From assembly GCF_937616625.2 (NCBI RefSeq), contig NC_065576.1, forward strand, positions 31,522,628 through 31,586,627: a stretch of DNA of 64,000 nucleotides, in the 5' to 3' direction. The DNA is from Mercurialis annua (lineage: Eukaryota; Streptophyta; Magnoliopsida; Malpighiales; Euphorbiaceae). Shown in pieces: positions 33,884-44,495 of this stretch (the stretch's first letter is position 1; each line of letters starts with the position of its first letter). A program made the position numbers and the translations under genes. The notes under the pieces were generated by a model, which searched no databases, was not told the DNA's origin, and saw only the letters and a program-made list of their open reading frames with translations.

Positions 33884-36800
33884 TCAAATATATGCCTTCA
33901 GCATCTTTGTCGTTTTTTTAATTAATAAACCTATACCGTTTTCATTCGTGACACATGATAATGCAATATATAACTGTCCATGCATAAATACAGGATGGTC
34001 TAAGAAAATTCCTATTTTATTTAAAGTTTGCCCTTGACTTTTGTTGATTGTCATGGCATAGCAAACACGTAAAGGAAATTACCGACGTTTTAAAATAAAA
34101 GGCCATTTTTTATCTGTTGCTGACAAAACTATACGCGGGATGAAAACCCGATCACCACCAAATGAACCTGTCATAATTTTCACACGTACGCCTAATTGAA
34201 TTATCAGTAACTGAGTTCCATTACTCAGACCTACTGAAGGATTCAAATTGCGTAGCAACATCACAAGTGTGTTTAGTTTCAGTTTCAAGACATGTTGTGG
34301 GAAGCCATTAAATTGAAGAGTGTTTAGAAATTCAACAGGATAAAGCAATAAATATTCTTCTAAATTACTCGAATTATTACATATACTGTCGTAACAATAA
34401 TATACGTGATCTTGTTCAGGTACTAAATCCAACACGGCAGAATATATTATTTCAACAACTTCGTTTCGAGGACATACAATTGCCCTTTCCTGTAAATATG
34501 TGGGGTGCGTATAAATTTCCTTAAATTCAGTATATACATAGTCAATAATACTATCAATTGGATTGTCATCGTAACTGATTATAAATTTAGAAGGTATGTT
34601 TATCCAATTATTTTCCTTGTCAAACAATTCGATTTGTCTTGACATGTATTTGCCATCTCCAATAGACAACAACCACTATGAAAATGAACAATTAGGCAGA
34701 AAATCAGAAGCGCTTGTACTTTCATTTACGCGCATATTAATATTAAGCTTATAAATGTTAAACAATTCCCACAAATAAGACTTTGTGATAGACGCGTTTA
34801 ATACATCTTCTTTCGTTCCTTGGGGCACAACAAGCAAGATCTGACAGAAATCACCACCCAATACAAAAGTCATACCACCAAACGGCAAATTTTTAAAATT
34901 TTCACAGGACATAGATAAAATATCACGAAAAGAACGGTCAATGGCTTCAAAACAATGGCGGTGGTTCATGGGCGCTTCGTCCCAAATAACCAAGGCAGTC
35001 TGTTTGATTAGCTCTGATAACTATGTACCCCTATTAATTTCACAAGGAATAGTCATCTAAGTTAATTGGAATTTTAAATCTTGAATGTGCAGTTCGACCA
35101 CCCGGTAATAGTAGCGACACAATACCAGATGATGCAACAACTAAAACTATCTTGCCTTCTGACCTGAACTTGTATATAATTGTTTTGTATAAATAAGTTT
35201 TCCCAGTTCCGCCATGTCCATAAATGAAATAAAGCCTACCATCCCTAGATTGAACTGAATTAACGATATCATCGTGAATTGTCTTCTGTTCATTATTTAG
35301 AGTGTTTACCATTGATTCATATTTTATTTTTAAATCAAACGGGTCAAATGATAGTTCCTCAACAATAAGCTTGTTTGCGGAATTAGGAAATACAGAGCTT
35401 GCAGGCAAAAGAGGATTATAATCTGGAAACAAATTCCCATTACGATTCAATAACTTTTCAAGCTCAAAAAGCATGTGATTTTTCAGTAATTTGTCTCGCA
35501 TAGTGGTATACGCAATACCAAACATGCAACGCATATTATATTCAACATCGTCCGCAAAAGTACGCCAAAACATATTGAATAACCTCACAGGATCACCAAC
35601 ATCGCAGAAAATAAGTAATGTGACAAAAAGTCTACGCAATTGTTGCGATGAAGCCCATGCTGTAGATTCATCCAAAACTTGAATCCACTCCTTATCATCG
35701 CCTAATAAACCATAAGCCATGCAAGTCGCTTGGAAAGTTGGATATTGAATTTCACCTACTGTTCGTACTTCTTCAAAACTGCGAGGCCCTTTAACTATAT
35801 TTAATAGCATTCGCAAATAATATAATTCCCCTGCATTTGGGTGCACAAACGTCACTCGACCTATGTTACGTCCACGTTTTCGCAATTCCCAAATTTTATC
35901 CTTGGAATTCTAAACCCACTTCGAGGGAAATTCTGAATAAGTAAGTTCGCGCGCCTCCTTAAACCGGGCATTTATGGAAAACCATTCTGTAAGCATGGTT
36001 TTTCTAATATTGTCATTATAATACAGGCGCCTAATGCCTACGTGTTCACTAAAGTAAATAGAATTCATGTTTGGTAAGTGCACAACTAATTTTTCAATGG
36101 CAAGTTCTCGATGTTGAATAGGAAACTCAAATATTCTCCAAGCTGCCTCACATGGAGATATGTGGCGACAATCTAAATAATTCTTCTCCTCATCTCGAGT
36201 AGCTGTTCTTTTGCATGTAGCATCAGTAGCATTTTCAAGAACGGCACGTACCCTATCAGAACCTTTGCTAATGTACTTGAATAAATACTTAACTAATGAT
36301 GAATAACAACAATATTCTACATTTAAATGCGCTTCAAAATCTTTTAACAGTTTTGGATTGTATAGTACTACAAACCGATTATAAATTTTAATACCATTTT
36401 TTTCGACATACATTCCATTGTCTCGCCGTTTGTATATTCCAAACCCTTTTTCATCCATATAAGTTTCATCTCTAATTTTTTTAGGGACATGCTTTGAACA
36501 TTTTCCTTTGCGCATGCATGGGCATTTTTCATTCAAAACACCACACGGGCCGTGAATCATAAATTTAATTACTAACTTACTGCATTGTAAATCAACTTCA
36601 GGATCTGGCAATTCAGCACATATAAAGCTATCTATTTGGGCGATTGTGAGCGGTTTCTGCGATGTAGCAAGCCAAATCAAACAGTAAATGTGTGGAAGGC
36701 CTCTTTTTTGAAATTCTACTGTATACAAAAAAGCACTGACTGGCCCTAAGTACTTGCCATTCTTTATGTCTTTGCTAAGCATGTCAACCTTAAATTTAAA

Positions 36801-38010
36801 AACACGAGCCATAATGTCAGGCCGATTTTCTGCCGTTTGTCCATCCATAACCACTAACATGTTAGAAATTTCAGATCACGCAGGGTTGCATGTGAATGTA
36901 ACAAACAGATCAGGATGACCGAAGACACGACAAATAGCCATAGCATCATGGTAATGTTCCATCATATATCGTGGACTCTCAGTGTAAGAGGCAGGCAATA
37001 TGACATGTTTGCCTATGTTATTACTTTCAATATCACCACAAAAAAAAGCGTCGCGTATACCACTATATATCTCTCGGCGAAGAGCCTTCTGATTTCGTTT
37101 AATAAAATCTAAACGTTCTAGTTATATACACATGAAAGCATCCACAATAAATTGTTGAAACAGATGACCACCTCGCAACAAAGCTGACTAATCAGCTCAG
37201 CGTTGTTGAATGAAATAAGCATAATATTCTCGCATTGTAATATGAGCCCGCTTTACGCGTCTATTTCTAGTGGTAGGTGCATACGGAATGTCTATTGTAT
37301 AACTATCTCGCGCCATTCTAAATGATTTAGCAATGTCGTTGCATTCATCAAACATTTCGATAAGTCTACCGACAATTGTTTCATCAATTGAATTTGTAGA
37401 ACTATTTTGGTCAAAGCATGATATTCGATCGCTAACTTCGTTAATTGTATCAAAAACGTACAATTGGGCAAATTTAGGCTTCTTTCCATTGACTAGAAAA
37501 AGAGAACATATTGCATGATAATTCTGCCCACTAATATGGAATACATACGGTTCTGGTTTTTTATTAATGTCGTAATCAATCTTTACACCTGCCGAGGTAA
37601 ATGCAAACATTGAATTGTAAATGCGAATACATTCACGAAATTTCTTAGATTTTGTATATAGTGTATCATTTAGTAGAGCATCAAGAAAATCCGGGGGTTT
37701 TTTGCAATGCTGGCAAGCGAACCATGCCTTTCTTACAACACATATTAAACTCTGGCAATCTGCGACCCGCAGTCTGTTTTATTGCTTTGGCACGCCAGAA
37801 AAGAGCTCCACAATCTGGACACTCGCATTCAGGTCCCTTGTATACATTGACAACGGCGTTTTGTAGCTCTGTCAATTTAGCAGGTTCATTGGATTGGGAA
37901 TTAAGCATTAAATCATGCCGAAGCATGCGGCGACGCGAAATAAAATGCTTAGACAGCTACAATTGTAACCTGACGACCCCTGAAATCATGGAATTCACCA
38001 TTTAAAGGTA
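33884..38010 (-). pseudogene. Helitron RepHel (Rep endonuclease plus PIF1-like helicase), broken
   Basis: The N-terminal zinc-binding region (37926-37700) has CECPDCGALFWRAKAIK and FNMCCKKGMVRLPALQK. MFAFTSAGVKIDYD, ISGQNYHAICSLFLVNGK and PKFAQLYVFDTINEVSDR follow at 37610, then the Helitron_like_N domain and Rep (36860-35910) with RGLPHIYCLIWLA and the two-tyrosine motif VKYLFKYISKG. Helicase starts near 35360 with Walker [17 protein letters not shown] (Walker B), VLGGDFCQI, and ends with VCYAMTINKSQGQTLNKIG. It would nick, unwind and roll-circle transpose the element. Damage: stops near 37193-37197 and 37125, TAG at 35907, a frameshift near 35035, a stop at 34677, TAA at 34079. The HUH motif reads H-I-Y. 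Confidence 0.92.
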
Positions 38011-38188
38011 GCATTGTATATTATAATGACAATCAATAGCATATCAACTACATTAACGTAGTTATAACAGTGTAATCGAAACGGTAAGAGCCCCGCTTAC
38101 AAAACATGCCTATAATATTTTAGTTTTTTAAAACGCAAACATTTAAAATATGCAAACGAAATGTCGTAAAACCAAACACGACAAATAG

Positions 38189-38590
38189 CTAGACTGATTT
38201 TAGAGTCGGAAAGGTAAAGTCAATCCACTCGTCGCCCTGCATGGTAATCGGCATAGCCGTCTCAAGCTTTTCACACTCCCTGCGTACTGCTTCATAAAGA
38301 GCGCAAAGTTCTCCGTAATCAGGCTTACGCTGGCCTGGAAATTCTATGCCAAAAACACCAAAAAAATGCTCAATTCGGTGCAGGTCCGCAAAAATGGGAT
38401 TAATAATTCGCAATCCGCAAGCCTCTTCCAAGAATTCCAGAGCCAATATAGATGTTGTTTCCCTTGCATCTCTTGCATTGTCACAACGCGCAATTATAAC
38501 TTTATCGACCAAATCTTTTGATCGAAGATGTCTATATGTGAACGTCACACGGCAAAAAAAAACAACCGCCCACTGTGTGGTCTGTATCAT
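38189..38590 (-). CDS. Unrecognised protein, copy 1 (partner of 39713-40153)
   Basis: This 133-codon frame contains VTFTYRHLRSKDLVDKVII, ARETTSILALEFLEEACGL, IFADLHRIEHFFGVFGIEF and DYGELCALYEAVRRECEKL, ending FTFPTLKSV. A decayed paralogue lies at 26070-26475. I do not recognise the family. It lies directly upstream of RepHel on the same strand and downstream of two other exon-sized frames, so it is probably the last exon of a multi-exon gene carried by the Helitron. Confidence 0.5.
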   Translation of the reverse strand: MIQTTQWAVVFFCRVTFTYRHLRSKDLVDKVIIARCDNARDARETTSILALEFLEEACGLRIINPIFADLHRIEHFFGVFGIEFPGQRKPDYGELCALYEAVRRECEKLETAMPITMQGDEWIDFTFPTLKSV

Positions 38591-39343
38591 AAATCGGGGA
38601 TGGCATGGATAAGATATTCAAGCCACCAATTAACAATGATTCAAAACTTACCGATAGCACGGACATCTGCACATCATAGAGGTCAACTTAGAAAATTGAG
38701 ATCGAACAAATAGCGGCGCGATTTGCAGAAACATTGTCAAGAATCTGGCGGCTACGCTAATTGCATTGTCTATAATGTCAAAAGATCTTTTGGAGACAGC
38801 GCAGGAATAAAGAAACCTTTTGGGTTACAATTAAACGCTATTAAAATAGGTGTGGAACAATCAAAAGGACCGATTGCTATGCTACAATAGAGACACGGAG
38901 CGTTTTACGCACGATGCGCGTATTGTGTCATCCGCTCGAAGTGTGCTACATGCACCCAATGCTATCGGGAGAGCAAAGCAAGGAAAATGATTCTTTTCAA
39001 CTCTAATGAATGACTAAACAGTCCAAAACTAAATCCATTATGTTTACCTCATTGCTTGTGCACTTTTAACGTTAAAACTGAAGTTATGAGTTTATAAGTT
39101 CAACGCTATGTTCCTCGGGCCCAGATATAGATACATGAGTTAGATACACATAAGAATGTCCACCCGGCAGCCTTCTAATGTGAAAATACAGACTGCAGAT
39201 GCAAATCAGACGTATTTTTGAGACCCGTGTGGTAATATATTTTGCAGTCTGCGTGTTATGTAATTATATGAATCACGAACATTTTAATTTTACAAATCTA
39301 GGTAATACGCAATGATAAAAAAAACTAATATTATGCAGTACAA

Positions 39344-39547
39344 TTAATAAAGCAACTCACTGGTTTGTTTTGAACAGTCCGCTAACTCAGTAAGGTGTAC
39401 GAATTCCAGCAAAAACCTGCAGTTTTGGCAAAAAAACAGGCGGAAATGCTCAGACTGTTTAAAATTGCAATACGTCCAAGCTAAAAACCAAATCCAATGA
39501 AAACTGAAAGTGTTCATTATCGTAATTGCTTTTGTAATCAATAGCAA
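39344..39547 (-). other. Exon-like frame with a Cys motif, related to about 51190-51270
   Basis: The frame contains YCNFKQSEHFRLFFCQNC followed by RFLLEFVHLTELADCSKQ. A stretch at about 51270-51190 on the minus strand reads PNCRFRSDCIAVPIV and shares AACCTGCAGTTTTGG-type DNA and a GTGAGTT-type downstream end. Two related copies imply a real exon, possibly of the same gene as the frames on either side. Function unknown. Confidence 0.35.
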
Positions 39548-39712
39548 TACGCGGCTATATGCCGTGGTGTAAAGAGGTTAGAATTTTGACAATTATTTAA
39601 ATAATAGATTAATGGAAAACATAAGAAATTCACTAATATAACATAAATACAGTATACAACAAACAATCTACACAATAAACTACAAAGCTTGTACATATGC
39701 CCTCAAATTGCT

Positions 39713-40153
39713 CTAAGGCAAAGGAAACATGAAGCTGTAGTAATTACGATTTAAGTCTTCATATTTTTGCCTTGTGGCCTTGTACCTAACCATCAACCCT
39801 ATATACAACATAGGGTCTCCACTACAATGTTCGAGAATAGTGTCCATAGATTTAGTCAAAATATCCAATGGATGTATGTGGTAATAATTTATTTGAACGT
39901 CGAACTTGTTTTTAAAAAATTCAAGTTCGCTCTGGGCAGCCAGATCTTTGGCATCATCTTCGAAAATATTGCTTTGCCCATGGAATTCGGCATTAGTCAA
40001 ACCCAAGCCAACGTCTGTAAATGTTAAAATCACTGTCGCATTCCACAAGAATGTCCCGGACTGCTTACATACTTTGTAAAAATGTTGCGGACAGTGCAAA
40101 TTAGATGGCGTAAACATAAGCAAGTAGTCAGACGTCACGATAAGTTGCGGCAT
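39713..40153 (-). CDS. Unrecognised protein, copy 1 (paralogue of 27023-27442)
   Basis: This 146-codon frame opens MPQLIVTSDYLLMFTPSNL and has GTFLWNATVILTFTDVGLG, FHGQSNIFEDDAKDLAAQS, NKFDVQINYYHIHPLDILT and PMLYIGLMVRYKATRQKYE. It aligns end to end with 27023-27442. The shared order of this frame and its neighbour at both loci shows a duplicated gene or gene pair. No known domain recognised. It may be host-derived sequence captured by the Helitron or an intrinsic Helitron gene. Confidence 0.5.
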   Translation of the reverse strand: MPQLIVTSDYLLMFTPSNLHCPQHFYKVCKQSGTFLWNATVILTFTDVGLGLTNAEFHGQSNIFEDDAKDLAAQSELEFFKNKFDVQINYYHIHPLDILTKSMDTILEHCSGDPMLYIGLMVRYKATRQKYEDLNRNYYSFMFPLP

Positions 40154-40365
40154 CTAGGTAAGAAAAAATACGCAACTAGTTAAGTTCTGGCAACGACACC
40201 GGAAAGCCGGATTAAAACATAATCATATTAATGGCAAAATATAGAATTAAATATGTAGTTTTTTATATAGACAAAAAAAAGTTAACAAGTAGTAAATATG
40301 CCTAATGCATGTCGATGTCCAACCATTGTGAATAACAAACGGTCGAATTTTGTTAGGACCAACTG

Positions 40366-40420
40366 CATTTTAATATGAAGTAATTGCTAATTTAAAATTA
40401 CAGCACCTGTATAAGATGGT
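40366..40420. repeat. Copy of sequence downstream of the GRF gene
   Basis: ACTGCATTTTAATATGAAGT through TTACAGCACCTGTATA matches 12384-12438 with few differences. The match starts where the other copy (25889-25970) stops. Confidence 0.7.
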
Positions 40421-41231
40421 TGTATGCTGATGCGTATAAATATTAAGAAGTTTATTTTTTTAGGTAAAATAAATCGATTTATAAAAAATGTCTACAATTT
40501 ATATAAAAAATGTCTACAATTTATAAAATAATAAATATAAAATAGCACTGATAAATTAATATAACATAGTATAAAATTTAAACACCAACACAGAAAATCA
40601 AACTGAATAATTAGGCTAATTAATTCTTAAAGAGACCACTTAAAATAAGGGCTTTTTACACAAACAACCTACTTTGCCAATTTCTTATCTTTTATACGGG
40701 TCCAAGTTTGCCTTTTCTAAACTACCATGTGCGGCCTATTTTATTACTTTCATACGGATTCTATATATTAAACCCTAATAGCATACAAATCATAACTTCA
40801 TTTATTTTCTCTCTCCTCATTATTCAATTCTCTCTTCCTCTCAGCTCATCTTTCTCTCTCTTCCTCTCAGCTCATCGTTTTCCCTCAGCTCAGATTTAAA
40901 CAAATTAATCTGTCAACATACATCGTTATTCTACCTCAGTTTCTGATCGCGAACTGATTTTGATAAACTTCATCAGCTGTCTCCATCAAAATCGACATCT
41001 TCATCTTCAAATTACGAAGAAGCAATACCTAGATCGTAATTTCAAGCGAAACAGTTAAGATAATTCAAGTTCAGATTTAATTTCTTGTTGTTGACTTTAA
41101 TTTTCTTAAATTTATAGTTTAATTAGATTAATCAACAGAATATCATTATTAAGTAAAGAATTAAATATAAAAATAAAATATAAACATGAAACTGTGTTGA
41201 TTTTAGTTTTCATGTTGATTTTGTTTCAGGA

Positions 41232-43836
41232 ATGGATAGTATTGCAGTTTTTGTTCAGTACAATGGTTTTTGGAATGATAAGCTGAAATACACAGATTTT
41301 GCTGTTAAAGGACTTCTAATTCCAACAGATTGTAGCATGCAACATCTTGAAGAAGTACTAGCCAAACAGCTACAAATAGATTTAGAAGACACAAATGCAA
41401 ATCAAGTATCAGGTACTTAAATACTTATAAATTTACAAATACTTGTTAAAATTTATATTAACATAATATAATTAGTATAAAATTGATGTATTTTGGTTGA
41501 CATGTTGTTGACTTTATGTTGATAAGTTGTTGATATCTTGTTGTTTTAATAGTATAAGGATTATAATAATTTTTTCCTTATGTTGACATCTTGTTGATGT
41601 GATGTTGATATGTTGTTGATGTTTGCATAAACAGTTCTTTTTTTAAACTCTTATCCAGGTTAAAGAAGACTATCCACCAATAATAATACAAGATGATGAT
41701 GCTTTAAATTTCTACTTTAAGATGAAAGGAAAATCATCAGATCCAACACACTTCCCACTCTGCATTGAAATTGAACAAAAAATAAGAGATCTATCATTGT
41801 ATGTATCATCATCGAGATCAACACACCAGAATGTCAACAGAAATTCAACAGTCTGTGAACTCCAAGAGAATTCAACAAATGTTGATAATTCCAATTCAGT
41901 TTCAAATATATTTCAGTATGCAATGGACATGGGAAATCTGTTAGATGAGGATCAAGAAGTGCAGAGTCCTTACGTAGAAAGTACGATCATTAATGAAATA
42001 AAGGCGACAAAAATTGAAGAAGGTCAAAAATACAAAGACAAGAGCACACTAAAAACTATATTAAGCATTTACGCGATCAACAATCATTTTCTGTTCAGAT
42101 CTTACAAGTCGTGCAAAATTGAGTACATAGCAATATGCAATGAGCCTGGCTGTGAATGGAAATTGAGAGCGTCAAGAAATAAAAAATCAAGTGTATTCGT
42201 TGTGCGAAAATTTAACAATGTACACACTTGCAAAGTTGGGGAAAGGATGGTCGATAAAAGGCAGGCAACATATGATTTGGTTGGAAACTTCATAAAGGAT
42301 AAGTACTCAAACTTCAAGACTGTTTACACGCCTGCCGATATTAATAGAGATATGAAGAAAGAATATGGAGTCGAACTAAGCTACCAAACAACCTGGAGAT
42401 CTAAAGAGAGGGGATTAGAGCTCACGAGAGGACATCCGGCTGATTCATACAAATTGCTGCCTTCTTATCTACACGCGCTGAAAACAACAAATCCCGGGTC
42501 TGTTGCTAAATTGGAAACAAGAGAAGACAGATTTCTTTATGTTTTCATATCGTTGAATGCATCAATTAAAGGATAGGGTTTTTGCCGCCGATAATTGTAG
42601 TTGATGGTACGTTCCTCAAAGCAGCCTATGGAGGAACTCTTCTAACGACAGCGACTCAAGATGCAGCAAATAAAATTTTTCCTCTTGCATTTTGTGTGGT
42701 AGATTCTGAAAACGATGCTTCGTGGGAGTGGTTTTTTAACAAACTTAGAGAAACATTCGGCGTGAGGGAAGGAATGTGCATTATCTCGGATCGACATGAC
42801 AGTATTAAAAAAGCAATTGAAAAAGTATTGCCGGAAGCACATCATGGGATTTTTACATACCATCTTTTCAACAATGTCAAGGCAAGATATAGAAGAGCGA
42901 AAGGTGAAATCAGAGAACAATTTTTTGGGGCAGCCAAAGCTTACACGCTTGAGCAGTTTGAAAAACACATGGCGGAACTTGACAAATTTGACCCCAAGAT
43001 AAGGGAGTACCTCACTGAAGTGGGTTTCAAAAAATGGACGACAGTCCATTCCACCAGCAATAGGTATTCAACAATGACTTCAAACATTGCAGAATCTTTA
43101 AATGCAACAAACATAGCTGCAGGAGAACTGCCCATAACGACGATGCTCGAATTTCTACGTTCGCTTGTGCAAAAGTGAACTCATGCAAATAGAAACTGTG
43201 CAAGATCATTAAAAACAGATATGACAAAAGTGGCTGAGGATATATTGAATGAAAGCTACATTCGATCTCTGAATCTGACGGTAAACCCATTTTCAAAACT
43301 ATTGTGATGTTGACATGTTGTTGATTTCTTATTGCTTTCCTGTTGATGTGGATGACCAAAAATTGGTTTTCTAACTCAATTTTTTTTATTCAGGTAAGCC
43401 CTGCAAATGACAATATATATACTGTCACTAAAACAAAAACTCCCTTCTCGGTCAATTTGGACACATAGACATGCTGCTGCAGAAGATTTTAAACAGACAA
43501 AATACCGTGTCCTCGCGCAGTTTCTGTAATCAGGAAATACAACAAAGATCCTTTGTTCTATTGTTCAAAGTACTACATGAAGGAGACGTATGTCAACACG
43601 TACATTCACACTGTGTATCCAATGATGAATAAGTCAACATGGAATACGCCTCAAGAAGTAAAATATGTAATCGTGCTGCCTCTAGAATCAAGAACAAAAT
43701 CGGGAAGACCGAAGAAGAAACGCATAGTGGCAGGACATGAAAAAAGGTCAAAGAATACATGGACGGTTTTGCAAGAAGAAGGGTCACAATAAAAAAACAT
43801 GCAAACGATGAATATAATTACAGACAGATTTATTTC
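41232..43836 (+). pseudogene. MURA-like MULE transposase
   Basis: Exon 1 (41232-41410) encodes MDSIAVFVQYNGFWNDKL, the small N-terminal domain common to plant MURA proteins. After a TGTTGAT-rich intron, 41660-42576 carries the MuDR DNA-binding region (FKDKSTLK-like block, then YIAICNEPGCEWKLRASR and HTCKVGERMVDKRQ). The catalytic MULE domain (42582-43178) has VVDGTFLKAAYGG, CIISDRHDSIKKAI and NIAESLN, consistent with the D-D-E core. After another intron (43279-43394), 43540-43790 gives YCSKYYMKETYVNTY, SGRPKKKRI and a degenerate zinc knuckle ending GHNKKTC. Breaks: TAG plus frameshift at 42576-42595, TGA at 43176, a stop near 43468, and a frameshift near 43760. Confidence 0.9.
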
Positions 43837-43899
43837 TTTCAAATTAAATTGTTGTGTTTGAATTTCATATTTTTTTTAATTAGGAATTTGACTGAAATT

Positions 43900-44300
43900 T
43901 TCAATTTTATGTTGATATCATGTTGATATGTTGTTGATATGGTGTTGGTGGAAAATTGATTTTTAAACTTTTTAAGAAAACGTAAAATTAGTGTTAAAAT
44001 GCTGTGTTGATATCCTGATGACATTCTGTTGACTTGACTTCTATGAACTAATATTTCATTTTACAAATTTTATGGATAAGTGAGCATTCATTGTTGATAT
44101 CATGTTGCCAACATGTTGATATGGTGTTGATAAAAAGCTCATATTCAAGCTTTTTTAGAAAAAATAAAATTAGTGTTAAAATGCTATGTTGATAGCCTGT
44201 TGACATTCTGTTGATATGACTTCTATAAACTAATATTTACTTTAATGTTGATGTCATGTTGCCAAAATGTTGACTTCATGTTGATATCATGTTGATATGA
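43900..44300 (+). repeat. TGTTGAT-rich spacer between the convergent MULE genes
   Basis: Variants of TGTTGATATCATGTTGATAT recur at irregular spacing. The same hexamer-based motif fills introns at 41040-41230, 41460-41640 and 43300-43360 on the plus strand. Its complement fills introns of the ULP gene at 47460-47560, 47820-47880 and 48040-48090. Confidence 0.8.
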
Positions 44301-44495
44301 TTGTATTATTTATTTTAAAGAACACTAAAATTACAACAAAATTCAAAGTAACTGAATCAAATAAAAGAAATTATCACTAAACTGTTCAAACAATATGAAA
44401 AAACAACAAGAATAATTCAGATATCAAACATATTTAAAAACAAACAGAATAACTGAACATAAACCCAAAGACAAGAATTCCCAAAATATTAACAC

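Noticed and set aside
42642..43049. Minus-strand frame of 135 codons opposite the transposase
   Set aside because: It is the complement of the conserved MULE catalytic domain.
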